Below, in pieces: positions 23,819 to 32,663 of a stretch of DNA of 38,572 nucleotides. Positions within the stretch are counted from its first letter, which is position 1. Each line of letters starts with the position of its first letter. The translations under genes were made by a program, and so were the position numbers. Source of the stretch: a bacterium HR17 (GTDB lineage Bacteria > Armatimonadota > Fervidibacteria > Fervidibacterales > Fervidibacteraceae); assembly GCA_002898575.1 (NCBI GenBank), contig BEHT01000034.1, positions 1-38,572 on the forward strand, read 5' to 3'. Below the pieces are notes generated by a model, which saw nothing but the letters and a program-made list of their open reading frames with translations, made no database searches and was not told where the DNA came from.

Positions 23819-24934
23819 TTAGCGTTGCAAAGCGGATTTCAGCCGCAGCGCCCCAAAAGTCGTCAAGCGGTGCAAGCGGGCGGCGACAGTGGAGCGCAAT
23901 TTGTCGTTTTGCCAGACGAACAGGTGGAAGTTATGGGCGACGACGGTGCCGAATTCTGCCTTGTAGCTTTCGCCGCCCCGCATAAAGTCAAAAACCTTCG
24001 CCCCTTCCTGTTCCGCCTCATCAATGACTTTCGCCAACAACACTTTGCCGACGCTATAGCGTCCAAACGCGGGGTGAAAGCCACAGGCGTAAAAACCGGC
24101 GTAGTCACCGCAGTGGAAGGCGTAGTAAACTGCCGCTGGCACTCCGTTCAGCGTGAGGGAGTGCAGCCGCAACCTTCCCTGCTGCAACGCCTGCAATGCA
24201 AACTCTCGGTGAAACCGTTGCACTTTAGGCGCCCAGAGCACGCCCGGCTGCCACCGCTGTCCCCACCGAAGGCGGTGCAACGCGAACAGGTGTGCCATTC
24301 CCGCCGCGACTTCTGCAGGCTCCGTTGCCCGTTGAAACCGCGCGTCAAAGAGCCGGGCGATTTGGCGCTCGCGGCGTTTCAGTTGCTCTCGCAAGGCGTT
24401 GGTCGCTCGGGCACGCCATCCAGTGCCGTCGCCGGTGTTAAGGGGGATTCGGTGGCATGGTTCGCCCCGCAGCACTTGCACTTGTGCCCATTGGGGCAAC
24501 GAAACCTGCGCCAGCGTTCGGAAAGCGATGCTGTCTTGGGGCAACTCGTGGAAGGCGATGACATCCCACAACGCTCGGTGGGCAAACAACCAACGCCACA
24601 GCATCGCCGCTGCTTCTTCGCACCCGCGTCGGATGAGAAAGTCGCCGTAATCGGCATGTCCTGTGCCGATGAAGCGTAGCACCCGTGCGGTAGGCATCAA
24701 AGGGGACGGGGCGCAAAAGAGGGGTGCCATACTGAGCCAGCGCTCCCTGTCGGTAACTGTCAGCAAAAACGCCTTACCCCGTCCGAAATATCTCCACCAC
24801 ATCGTCACCCACTCAGGGCTGAGGAACAAGCGCGTCTCCGGCAAAGGGTTATCGTTCAGCAACTCCTCCCACGCAGGACAAGGGAGGGACAGGTCGGCAA
24901 TGAGGTGGACGGTCAGCGCACCCTCACTCCTCAA
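23819..24934 (-). CDS. GNAT/FemAB-like acyltransferase, CelD/BcsL type
   Basis: This 371-residue protein fits the CelD/BcsL acetyltransferase group (Acetyltransf_6). It begins with LFLSPEWVTMWWRYFGRGK, has a basic helical middle (REQLKRRERQIARL) and a second GNAT-like half with YYAFHCGDYAGFYACGFHPAFGRYSVGKVLL and KVFDFMRGGESYKAEFG, typical of the acyl-CoA-binding half. Such proteins modify exopolysaccharide or other envelope glycans. It overlaps the preceding MFS gene by 11 bases and follows the same strand as a glycosyltransferase, so a surface-glycan role is plausible. Substrate is unknown. Confidence 0.8.
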   Translation of the reverse strand: MRSEGALTVHLIADLSLPCPAWEELLNDNPLPETRLFLSPEWVTMWWRYFGRGKAFLLTVTDRERWLSMAPLFCAPSPLMPTARVLRFIGTGHADYGDFLIRRGCEEAAAMLWRWLFAHRALWDVIAFHELPQDSIAFRTLAQVSLPQWAQVQVLRGEPCHRIPLNTGDGTGWRARATNALREQLKRRERQIARLFDARFQRATEPAEVAAGMAHLFALHRLRWGQRWQPGVLWAPKVQRFHREFALQALQQGRLRLHSLTLNGVPAAVYYAFHCGDYAGFYACGFHPAFGRYSVGKVLLAKVIDEAEQEGAKVFDFMRGGESYKAEFGTVVAHNFHLFVWQNDKLRSTVAARLHRLTTFGALRLKSALQR

Positions 24935-26237
24935 ATGGGTTCGGTGCCGCCAATTCCGGTTCGGTGTCGTCCACTTCGGCGGGGCGCATCGCCAAAATGC
25001 GACTCAGCCAGAAAGTCAACAGCAAGGCGACGAAAATGGCTACCGCGCCCCCGAAAAACGGTGCCCGTAACCCCCATGCCCTGCCCTGCCACCCCTTCAC
25101 CCCTTCCGCCAAAAAGCCGCCGACTAGGGAACCGAAGATAGCGCCGACGCCTTGCCCTCCATACACTAACCCGACCGCTGCCCCTCGCTCTTGCTCCGTC
25201 ACGATGTCGCTGCTCAGCGCCAGCACGGCTGGGAACGCCAACAGCCACGCCAACCCGGCTAAGACGCCTAAGGCGCCAAGAAGCAAGATGTGTGGGGTGA
25301 ACGGCGCCAGCAAGAAGCAAACGATACCGCACGCCAACGCCCAACGGATGGCAGCGTCCCGCCCGATGCGGTCAGACAGTTGCCCCAGCGGCACCGCTCC
25401 CAACGCTAACGCGCCCGCGATGACCCCGATTCCTGCGCCCATCACGAAGTCAATTTGCCCTTCGCTCAAACCCGATTGGCGCGCCACCTGTCGGGCAAAA
25501 GGGACTAACACAGGCACCAGCATGGAAATGGCAAACTGAGTGAAAGCGAAGATTGTCGCCAACAACAGCACCGGAAACGACACAGCGGACAATCGCGCCC
25601 GACGCAGCCGCCAAGGTGCCTTGCGGTCACCCATCGGTTTGTGCCGCCTTTGCACCTGCCCGGGCGGTAACCGCAGTAAGACGAACGCCCCTGCCAGCAA
25701 AAGCAACGCCACCGTGATGTAAAAGGCGTGGCGGTAGGTCGCTGTAAGGCTATGCAGCAAGGAGCCGAGAGGGACGCTGATGCCCATGCCCAAAAAGTAG
25801 GTCAGGTTCAACACCCCCATCATGCTGCCGCGTTGCTCTTCGGGTGCAAAGTCCGCTGCCAACGCAGCGATGGTCGGGAAAAACGCTGCCACGCCCAAGC
25901 CGGCTAGCGGGAAAAGCAACAGGAAGTGATGGGGTGTACGGGTCAGCGCCATCAGCGTCGCCATCGTCGCCGTGATGCCGATGCCGAGCAGCAAGACAGG
26001 CTTGCGCCCGATGCGGTCGCTGAGCGCCCCGAAAGGCGTCTTCAGCAGCATTTCAATAGCGAAGTAGCCAGAGAACGCCATGCCCGTGATGCGCTCGGGT
26101 GCCTTGAGTTCCACCGTCAGGTAGAAGTTGACAAAGGGCACTAACGCCCCGAAGGCAATGTCCGCCAGCAGGGCGATCACCAGCAACCAACGCACCATTG
26201 GCTCCCGTTGCCACAAGTTGCGGTAAGTTTGCAGCAT
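24924..26237 (-). CDS. MFS transporter
   Basis: The protein has 437 residues with twelve predicted membrane helices in two six-helix halves. Motif A appears as GALSDRIGRKPVL in the first half and GQLSDRIGRDAAIR in the second, with a long basic central loop (RRHKPMGDRKAPWRLRRAR). The C-terminal tail is acidic. It resembles drug-efflux or sugar-export MFS proteins; substrate cannot be assigned. It lies between a glycosyltransferase (86 bases upstream) and a GNAT gene that it overlaps by 11 bases, suggesting one operon. Confidence 0.9.
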   Translation of the reverse strand: MLQTYRNLWQREPMVRWLLVIALLADIAFGALVPFVNFYLTVELKAPERITGMAFSGYFAIEMLLKTPFGALSDRIGRKPVLLLGIGITATMATLMALTRTPHHFLLLFPLAGLGVAAFFPTIAALAADFAPEEQRGSMMGVLNLTYFLGMGISVPLGSLLHSLTATYRHAFYITVALLLLAGAFVLLRLPPGQVQRRHKPMGDRKAPWRLRRARLSAVSFPVLLLATIFAFTQFAISMLVPVLVPFARQVARQSGLSEGQIDFVMGAGIGVIAGALALGAVPLGQLSDRIGRDAAIRWALACGIVCFLLAPFTPHILLLGALGVLAGLAWLLAFPAVLALSSDIVTEQERGAAVGLVYGGQGVGAIFGSLVGGFLAEGVKGWQGRAWGLRAPFFGGAVAIFVALLLTFWLSRILAMRPAEVDDTEPELAAPNPFEE

Positions 26238-26323
26238 CGCCGGTCATCGCTCCCTGCAGCAGCGTTTGTGTGCCCACAGTGGCTTCGGTGACGCTGTGTT
26301 GACATTTTGTCGCCGAAAGGTAA

Positions 26324-26992
26324 TCACTTGCGGTCGGGCTTGCGTCCGTTCAGGCTGACGAGCCATCCTTTGCTCACCTCCCAATACATGTGGGTGCGGG
26401 CAGCAAGGGCGCGCCACAGCCCCAGTTTCTCCTCCTTCATGACATGGCTGACGCCGCGCCACACGACAGTGTCCACGCGCCATCGGTGCTCTTTGGCGAA
26501 CTTGTTCAACGCGGCCTCTAGCCCATAGCCCAACCCCGAAAAATCGGGCAACTCCCGCACCCGCCTTAGCGGCAAAGCGCGTTGCCCGCTCACCCAAGGG
26601 GCAATCCGATGCGACAAATCTGTCCACAAACGCCCCCCGCGAAAAATCCCGAGCGTCATATCAACCCCGCGTTCTGCGACAGGGCGTGCCAAGTCAACGA
26701 TGTGTTGAGGCGTCAGCCCCTGTAGGTCAGCGTCCAATAACACGACGATGGGCTGAGCGACCTCTTGCAAACCTACCCAGACCGCGCCTGCTTTGCCCCG
26801 GTTTTCATGTAGCCGAATGACCCTCACGCCGAACCGTTCGGCGACTTGAGATGTTCCATCGTGGGAGCCGTCGTCTACGACAACGACTTGCCGCACCTCA
26901 CTGCACGCCGTCACCGCACTCAACACCCTTGGCAACCGCGTCGCCTCATTATAAGCGGGAATAACGACAGCGATTTTCACGCTTTGTTCCAC
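26324..26992 (-). CDS. Family 2 glycosyltransferase
   Basis: The protein has 222 residues with a single GT-A domain. Motifs are AVVIPAYNEATRLPRVL, VVVDDGSHDGT, ENRGKAGAVWVGL and VVLLDADLQGL, the last holding the DxD metal site. It is short and lacks the C-terminal membrane helices of DPM1-like or GtrB-like enzymes. The GTG at 26992 is used here (AAGGGTAG precedes); a second GTG at 26980 has a better GGTGG spacing and would start at VKIAVVIP. It is the first gene of the group with MFS and GNAT genes. Donor and acceptor are unknown. Confidence 0.85.
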   Translation of the reverse strand: MEQSVKIAVVIPAYNEATRLPRVLSAVTACSEVRQVVVVDDGSHDGTSQVAERFGVRVIRLHENRGKAGAVWVGLQEVAQPIVVLLDADLQGLTPQHIVDLARPVAERGVDMTLGIFRGGRLWTDLSHRIAPWVSGQRALPLRRVRELPDFSGLGYGLEAALNKFAKEHRWRVDTVVWRGVSHVMKEEKLGLWRALAARTHMYWEVSKGWLVSLNGRKPDRK

Positions 26993-27107
26993 CTACCCTT
27001 CTTATGCACCGCAACTCGGTCAGATAGTAGCCCAAGTCATTAAGGGACGCAATGCCCGCGCAGGCGCTTGTGGCGCCCATGCCTTTGCGCTGCGCCTCGG
27101 TCTCTGC

Positions 27108-27135
27108 TTGACAGACCTCTAATTTGCGCTATTCT
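27108..27135 (+). promoter_or_regulatory. Promoter of tRNA-Lys copy 2
   Basis: A perfect TTGACA (27108-27113), a 16-base spacer and TATTCT (27130-27135) lie 75 bases before the tRNA, a strong consensus-like sigma-70 promoter. Confidence 0.75.
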
Positions 27136-27210
27136 AAAGAGCGTGTTAAAGTGAGCGGTGTGCTCCCCTCACAATTGTGTGCGTCTTATCGCTCAAGGGC
27201 TGCAACAAAT

Positions 27211-27283
27211 GCGCCGGTAGCTCAGTCGGCAGAGCACCGGACTTTTAATCCGGGGGTCGCAGGTTCGACTCCTGCCCGGCGCA
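27211..27283 (+). tRNA. tRNA-Lys(UUU), copy 2
   Basis: This is a 73-base cloverleaf with anticodon loop CTTTTAA (UUU). It differs from copy 1 at acceptor position 6 (G instead of A, giving full pairing with CCGGCGC) and at one T-loop base (TTCGACT versus TTCGATT). It lies 44 bases before the dipeptide epimerase start, in the same direction, so it may share a transcript with that gene. Confidence 0.97.
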
Positions 27284-27327
27284 TTGATGTCTCATGCGTG
27301 ACACCTTCAAGTAAGGGGAACGGTGCG

Positions 27328-28401
27328 GTGGATTTGGTCATCGCAGATGTTGCGTGGGCGCCATTGCAAGTCCCGTTGCATACCCCGTTTGTTATCGCCC
27401 CAGAGACGACGCAAGTCACCGGCAATTGGTGGGTGCGGGTGCAACTCAGCGATGGCACGGAAGGATGGGGCGAAGCGGCGCCGTCTCCCGCCTTGATGGG
27501 CGAAACGATGGCAATGACAGAAGCCGCCCTCATGGACGCCAAACACGCCCTCATCGGTCAACCCGCAAGGTGGCGTCCCATCGCTCAACGGCTCGCCGAA
27601 ATATTGGGCGCCGCCCGAGCAGCGCGTGCGGCTCTTGAGGTGGCGTTGTTGGACGCTTTAGCGCAACGCACCGCCACCCCCCTCTGGCAATGGTTCGGTG
27701 GAGCAAATGACCAACTGGAAACGGATGTGACGGTGCCCATTATGCCCGTTGATGCCGCCAAAGCTTTCGCTGCCCAATGCGTCGCCAAAGGGTTTCGCAA
27801 GTTGAAACTGAAACTCAGCGGCGATAGAGACGCCGATGAAGCCCGTATCGTCGCCGTGCACGAAGTGGCTCCCGATGCGGCACTGCAACTGGACGCCAAT
27901 CAGGCTTATACGCCGACAGCTGCTTGGCAACTGCTGCGAGGCTTGGAACGGCGGGGCATTGTCCCGACGCTGTTTGAGCAACCTGTGCCCAAAGACGATT
28001 GGGATGGCATGCGTTGGCTGACGCGGAAATCGCCCGTGCCCATTTGCGCCGACGAGATGGTCGTCACTGCCAGCGACGCGTTGCGGCTCGTGCGAGAGAA
28101 TGCCGCCCACGCCGTCAACATCAAACTCGCCAAAAGCGGTGTCGCTGAGAGTTTGCGCATCGTTGCCATCGCGCAAGCGGCACGGTTGCAACTGATGGTG
28201 GGGGCAATGGTGGAAACGGAATTGGGCTTGACCGCCGCCGCCCATTTGGCAGCGGGCGTCGGCGGTTTCGCCTTCGTGGACTTGGACACGCACCTGTTTT
28301 TGCATAATTCCCCCTTTGTCGCCGGCTTTGAGCAACATGGAGCGCAGTTGCGGTTGGGTCGGCGTGCGGGGCTGGGCGTGACGCTAACAGAACGGGGTTG
28401 A
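27328..28401 (+). CDS. Dipeptide epimerase (enolase superfamily)
   Basis: This 357-residue member of the muconate-lactonizing subgroup resembles L-Ala-D/L-Glu epimerase, which recycles murein peptides. The catalytic K160-x-K162 is present (KLKLKLSG), as are metal ligands D189, E217 and D242 and the second-base lysine K266 (NIKLAKSG). The usual LxxxGxxEADL barrel landmarks fit. The GTG at 27328 follows AAGGGGAA; a longer frame from 27124 is rejected because it runs through the tRNA. Other dipeptide substrates are possible. Confidence 0.88.
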   Translation: MDLVIADVAWAPLQVPLHTPFVIAPETTQVTGNWWVRVQLSDGTEGWGEAAPSPALMGETMAMTEAALMDAKHALIGQPARWRPIAQRLAEILGAARAARAALEVALLDALAQRTATPLWQWFGGANDQLETDVTVPIMPVDAAKAFAAQCVAKGFRKLKLKLSGDRDADEARIVAVHEVAPDAALQLDANQAYTPTAAWQLLRGLERRGIVPTLFEQPVPKDDWDGMRWLTRKSPVPICADEMVVTASDALRLVRENAAHAVNIKLAKSGVAESLRIVAIAQAARLQLMVGAMVETELGLTAAAHLAAGVGGFAFVDLDTHLFLHNSPFVAGFEQHGAQLRLGRRAGLGVTLTERG

Positions 28402-28423
28402 AAAATGAGCAGGTGGTCGCCCG

Positions 28424-28443
28424 ACCCTACCGGCAGGGTTTTT
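28424..28443 (+). terminator. Rho-independent terminator after epimerase
   Basis: ACCCT (28424-28428) pairs with AGGGT (28435-28439) across ACCGGC, followed directly by TTTTT. It ends the tRNA-Lys/epimerase unit and separates it from the aldolase gene at 28507. Confidence 0.6.
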
Positions 28444-28506
28444 CCGTCTCCCTGCGTTTTTGCGCCTTCGCCGTGCGGCAAAATTGGGGGCGGAGGTGAA
28501 AAGGGA

Positions 28507-30591
28507 ATGCCGCCGCTGCCGTCGCTGTGGGATGACGAGAAAGCGGCACAATTGCGAAGTGACCTTGAGTTGCTCGTTTACCGCTCCAACTTGCTGGGGG
28601 CAGAACCGGCGATTGTCAACTGGCGGGGTGGCAACACCAGCAGCAAAACCCTTGAGCGCGACCATTTGGGACGATCGGTGCGCGTCCTTTGGGTCAAAGG
28701 GAGCGGCTCCGACCTCGCGACTTGCACCGCCAAAGATTTCGCAGGGCTGAAACTGGACGAAGTGTTGCCCCTGCAACAACGGGAACGCCTGACCGACGAA
28801 GAGATGGTGGACTACCTTGCCCATTGCGTGTTCAAGCCAGGCGGTCCGCGCCAATCGGTGGAGACTTTGATGCACGCCTTTTTGCCCTTTGCGCAGGTGG
28901 ATCACACCCACCCTGATGCCATTTTGGCGTTTGCCAATGCTGCCAACGGGGAAGAGTTGGCGCGGCGAGTCTTTGGCAACCGCATCGTTTGGGTGCCTTA
29001 TGTGCGCCCGGGTTTTCCGCTGGCGAAAGCCGTCGCCCAATTGGTGCGGGACAACCCTAAAGCAGAAGCCGCTATCTTGCAAAAGCACGGGCTTGTCACT
29101 TGGGGCGAAACACACAAAGAGTCTTACCACAACACGCTCCGCATCATCAACGAAGCCCAAGCCGCCGTGGACGAGGCATTGAAGGGCAAAAAAGTGTTCG
29201 GTGGGCTAAAGGTGCAACCTGTGGATAAGGAGAAACGAGAGCAAATCATGGCGGCGTTGCTGCCGACGCTGCGCGGCGCGGTGAGCCGCTGCAAACGGGT
29301 CATCCTGCACTATGACGACAGCGAGCGCGTGCTGCAGTTCGCCAGCGGGCATGACGCCCCGCGCATCAGCATGGTCGGCTCCGCCTGCCCCGACCACCTC
29401 GTGCACACCAAGCACTACCCCGTTTGGATTGATTGCGCGCCTGACAAGATAGATCTGGCGGAAATCAAGCGGCAAATCCGTGACCGCAGCGAAGAATTTG
29501 CCCGCCGCTACGAAACCTACTACCGTGAAAACGCTGAGCGGACAGGCACGACGGAGCCGATGATGGACCCGTATCAGCGCATCACCTTGTTCCCTGCCCT
29601 TGGGCTGGTGGCGACGGGCAAAGACAAGTTCACCGCCCGCATGTCCGCCGAAATTTTCCATCGCGCCATTGAGGTCATGAAAGGCGCATCCGCACTGGAC
29701 TCTTACACTTCGCTCAGCGATGCCGAAGCCTTCGCCGTTGAATACTGGCCGCTGGAACTTTACAAACTCAAACTTGCCCCGCCTGAACGGGAGTTGGCGC
29801 GACGGGTCGCCGTCATCACAGGGGGGGCAGGGGGCATCGGCAGCGCCATCGCCGAGCGGTTGGCAGAAGAAGGGGCGCATGTCGTCGTCGCCGATGTGGA
29901 TGAGCCCGGGGCAAAAAAGGTCGCGGCGAACATCGTCGCCCAACACGGGGAAGGGCGCGCCATCGGTGTCGGCGTGGATGTGACCGATGAAGGCAGCGTG
30001 GAAGCACTGTTCCGCCAAACAGTGCTCACTTACGGCGGCGTGGATATTTTGGTGTGCAGTGTCGGCGTGGCGCTAGCGAAACCCGTTGAGGAAACGACGG
30101 TCAGTGACTGGCGCAAACTGATGGACATTTTGGCGCTCGGCTACTTTCTCCCTGCCCGCGAAGCCTTCCGCATCATGAAGGAACAAGGCATCGGCGGCGC
30201 CATCGTGTTCGTCACCAGCAAAAACGCGATAGTCGCCAGCAAAGGCGCAGCAGTCTACAACGCCGCCAAAGCCGCTGAAGCCCATCTCGCCCGCTCGTTG
30301 GCGGAGGAAGGTGGTGCCCATGGCATTCGGGTCAACTGCGTCGCGCCCGATGCCGTGCTGGAAAGCAGTAAAATTTGGTCGTCAGAATGGCGCCAGCAGC
30401 GGGCAAAAGAGTATGGCATCGCGCCCGAGCAACTGGAGGAGTTTTACCGCCAGCGGACAGTGCTGAAGGTCAATGTCTACCCTCGCGATGTCGCCGAAGC
30501 CGTGCTGTGGCTTGTGTCTGACCGTTCCAGCAAGACGACAGGCTGCACCGTCACTGTGGACGGCGGCGTGACCGCCGCGTATGTGCGCTGA
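28507..30591 (+). CDS. Bifunctional rhamnulose-phosphate aldolase/dehydrogenase
   Basis: This 694-residue fusion has a class II aldolase half (1-420) with NWRGGNTSSK, HTHPDAIL (zinc histidines) and QKHGLVTWG, and a short-chain dehydrogenase half (440-694) with VAVITGGAGGIGSAI and the YNAAK catalytic motif. It matches the RhaD-ADH family (TIGR02632), which cleaves rhamnulose 1-phosphate into DHAP and L-lactaldehyde and then oxidises the aldehyde. The ATG at 28507 follows GGAGGTG; an upstream extension to 28405 would cross the terminator. No rhaA, rhaB or transport gene is adjacent, so a related sugar substrate is possible. Confidence 0.93.
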   Translation: MPPLPSLWDDEKAAQLRSDLELLVYRSNLLGAEPAIVNWRGGNTSSKTLERDHLGRSVRVLWVKGSGSDLATCTAKDFAGLKLDEVLPLQQRERLTDEEMVDYLAHCVFKPGGPRQSVETLMHAFLPFAQVDHTHPDAILAFANAANGEELARRVFGNRIVWVPYVRPGFPLAKAVAQLVRDNPKAEAAILQKHGLVTWGETHKESYHNTLRIINEAQAAVDEALKGKKVFGGLKVQPVDKEKREQIMAALLPTLRGAVSRCKRVILHYDDSERVLQFASGHDAPRISMVGSACPDHLVHTKHYPVWIDCAPDKIDLAEIKRQIRDRSEEFARRYETYYRENAERTGTTEPMMDPYQRITLFPALGLVATGKDKFTARMSAEIFHRAIEVMKGASALDSYTSLSDAEAFAVEYWPLELYKLKLAPPERELARRVAVITGGAGGIGSAIAERLAEEGAHVVVADVDEPGAKKVAANIVAQHGEGRAIGVGVDVTDEGSVEALFRQTVLTYGGVDILVCSVGVALAKPVEETTVSDWRKLMDILALGYFLPAREAFRIMKEQGIGGAIVFVTSKNAIVASKGAAVYNAAKAAEAHLARSLAEEGGAHGIRVNCVAPDAVLESSKIWSSEWRQQRAKEYGIAPEQLEEFYRQRTVLKVNVYPRDVAEAVLWLVSDRSSKTTGCTVTVDGGVTAAYVR

Positions 30592-30672
30592 CGGCGCGCC
30601 ACGCAACTTTCGCCGACACTGTCGGGGTGCAGCATGTTAGGTCTTGTGTGACCGCGATGTGAGGTGCAGGCG

Positions 30673-31419
30673 ATGAAGGGCGTCGTATTGGCAGGCGGTT
30701 TGGGGACGCGCCTTTACCCGCTGACGAAGGTGACCAACAAGCACCTGCTGCCCGTGTATAACAAGCCGATGGTGCTGTATCCGCTGGAGGCGTTGGTGTT
30801 AGCGGGCGTCACCGATATCTTGCTCATCACAGGTGGCGAGTGGGCGACGGACTTCGCCCGGCTGCTGGCGGACTTCAAAAGTTTGGGCATCCGCAACCTC
30901 TACTTCGCCTATCAGGAGAAGCCGCTGGGTATCGCCCACGCTTTGAGCCTTGCTAAATCGTTTGTCGGTGACGACAAGTGCGTCGTGTTTTTGGGCGACA
31001 ATGTGATTGAGGGCAACATCATCCGCGCCAAAGAGCGGTTTGAGCGAATGGAACGGGGTGCGCTGGTGCTGCTGAAGGAAGTGCCTGACCCGCAAAACTA
31101 CGGCTGCCCCGTCTTGGACGAACAAGGACGCATCGTCCGCATCGTGGAAAAACCCAAAGACCCACCCAGCCCTTACGCCGTCATCGGCATCTACTTTTAC
31201 GATGCAGCGGTCTTTGACATCGTGCAACAGTTGACGCCCAGCGAACGGGGCGAACTGGAAATCACCGATGTCAACAACGCCTACGCCGAGGAAGGGTTGT
31301 TAGCGCATGAGTTTTTGGAGGGTTGGTGGGGTGATGCCGGTGCAAGCATCGACGCGTGGCTGCAGGTCAACAACTTGGTCGCGCAAACGGGTGCCAACAA
31401 GGTGAAACTTGGACGGTGA
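30673..31419 (+). CDS. Sugar-1-phosphate nucleotidyltransferase, RmlA-like
   Basis: The protein has 248 residues. The nucleotide loop is LAGGLGTRLYPLTKVTNKHLLP, and VFLGDNVIEG, EKPKDPPSPYAVIGIYFYD and EITDVNNAY match glucose-1-phosphate thymidylyltransferase (RmlA/RfbA), first step to dTDP-rhamnose. It is about 40 residues shorter than E. coli RmlA, consistent with the short type lacking the C-terminal allosteric helices. GAGGTG precedes the ATG at 30673; a GTG at 30664 is an alternative. rmlBCD are absent here. Confidence 0.9.
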   Translation: MKGVVLAGGLGTRLYPLTKVTNKHLLPVYNKPMVLYPLEALVLAGVTDILLITGGEWATDFARLLADFKSLGIRNLYFAYQEKPLGIAHALSLAKSFVGDDKCVVFLGDNVIEGNIIRAKERFERMERGALVLLKEVPDPQNYGCPVLDEQGRIVRIVEKPKDPPSPYAVIGIYFYDAAVFDIVQQLTPSERGELEITDVNNAYAEEGLLAHEFLEGWWGDAGASIDAWLQVNNLVAQTGANKVKLGR

Positions 31420-31424
31420 CGGCA

Positions 31425-32174
31425 ATGAGCAAATCTCCCAAAGGGACGACGCTGACCGAACACTTGCCCCAACTGGTGCAAGCAGCGAAATGGGTAACGG
31501 TTGGCAAGGCACTCCCGAGTATCATTCACGACCTGAACAACGCGCTTAACACGATGATAGGTTTCGCCGATTTGTGGCGCACCGATACAACCTTGTCCGA
31601 TAACTTGCGCGCGGATCTGAGCGAAATCGTCCAAGCAGGTTTGCACGCCCGCGAACTGCTCACCCTTCTACGCGAAGCGGTGAAAGCCCCTGTCAACGAC
31701 CTCCCCTTGGGTTTAGGTAAAGTCATGTTGCCGCAGGTATGCGACCAAGCGCTTGGGTTGCTTGCCACGCCGGTGCGCCGTTGTCGCATCCAAGTCGTTC
31801 GGGATTACCATCCTCAAACCCCATCGGTGCCGAGTAGCAGAGGCACCTTGCTGTTGCTGCTGCTTTGCTTGTTGCACAATGCCTGCGAGGCATTGGCGGA
31901 CAATGGCGGTACACTGACCCTGCGCACTTATGGGGCGCAGAATATGGCTGTTTTGGAAGTGGAGGACAATGGGCAGGGGCTTCCGCCTCGGCTACAAAGG
32001 CGGTTGTTTGAACCCTTCACGACGACCAAACCGACAGGAACGGGGCTGGGGCTGTTCTTAGCCGACCACCTGGTCCGCCAAATGCAGGGGCAATTGGCGC
32101 TGGACAGCCCAAAGGGGGAAGGCACAAAAGCCATCGTCCGCTTGCCCGCTGAGGACCTCTCTCAACGCCCTTGA
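31425..32174 (+). CDS. Sensorless histidine kinase
   Basis: The protein has 249 residues and starts 5 bases after the RmlA-like stop. It has a DHp-like helical hairpin with IIHDLNNALN (H35), of the HDLNN type seen in NtrB-like kinases, and an ATPase domain with LLLCLLHNACEAL (N box), VEDNGQGLP (G1) and GTGLGLFLADHLV (G2). There is no membrane helix, PAS or other sensor, and no response regulator adjacent. It may act as a soluble kinase taking input by protein contact. Its end overlaps the convergent JAMM gene by 13 bases. Confidence 0.85.
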   Translation: MSKSPKGTTLTEHLPQLVQAAKWVTVGKALPSIIHDLNNALNTMIGFADLWRTDTTLSDNLRADLSEIVQAGLHARELLTLLREAVKAPVNDLPLGLGKVMLPQVCDQALGLLATPVRRCRIQVVRDYHPQTPSVPSSRGTLLLLLLCLLHNACEALADNGGTLTLRTYGAQNMAVLEVEDNGQGLPPRLQRRLFEPFTTTKPTGTGLGLFLADHLVRQMQGQLALDSPKGEGTKAIVRLPAEDLSQRP

Positions 32175-32608
32175 TCGCCACTGTTTTCAACGATGCTCAA
32201 CGGTTCCTCCACGAACTCACCGTCGTCGGTGAGCCGATAGCACCGTGCATCTGGGGCGTCAGGGTCCATGAGCGAGACGATCAGGTACTTGACGCCAGGG
32301 TAATAAGGCTGCCGGTGCTCAAAGTCGTAAGCCCACTCCAAATCGCGCCGCGACGGAATGGGTGGCGCTGGCGGGTGGGAGTGAAAGATAGCGACTAACT
32401 CGTAGCCGTCCCGCAGCATCTGCTTGAAGGCGCGCAATTGTTCCGACGGCTCCATGAAAAACTCCGTCGGGCTGTGCAGGGCGTTGGTTACGGGATAGAA
32501 GGCTTCGGCGATATCGTCGTGCCCGCCCAACAGCCCACAGGCTTCCTCAGGCAAACACCTCTCTGCGTGTGCCAGCAACTGTTCCCACGCCGTTTTGCGA
32601 AGGCGCAT
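32162..32608 (-). CDS. JAMM/M67 metalloprotease
   Basis: This 148-residue single-domain protein has the JAMM motif: E22 in EEACGLL, then HSHPPAPPIPSRRD with H76, H78, S86 and D89. Bacterial JAMM proteins process ubiquitin-like or sulfur-carrier proteins or cleave at C-terminal glycines. The ATG at 32608 follows GGGGTGAG; an upstream extension to 32644 is less likely. It follows pstA by 55 bases on the same strand, where pstB usually lies. No sulfur-carrier gene (ThiS/MoaD-like) is adjacent, so the substrate is unknown. Confidence 0.9.
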   Translation of the reverse strand: MRLRKTAWEQLLAHAERCLPEEACGLLGGHDDIAEAFYPVTNALHSPTEFFMEPSEQLRAFKQMLRDGYELVAIFHSHPPAPPIPSRRDLEWAYDFEHRQPYYPGVKYLIVSLMDPDAPDARCYRLTDDGEFVEEPLSIVENSGDQGR

Positions 32609-32663
32609 TGTGCTCACCCCGGTGAGCCGGAAGGGATGCTTCACTTTGTGTCAGCCGTCGCCT

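Noticed and set aside
27124-27327. N-terminal extension of the dipeptide epimerase
   Set aside because: The extended frame runs through the tRNA-Lys gene; the GTG at 27328 with AAGGGGAA before it fits the family start.
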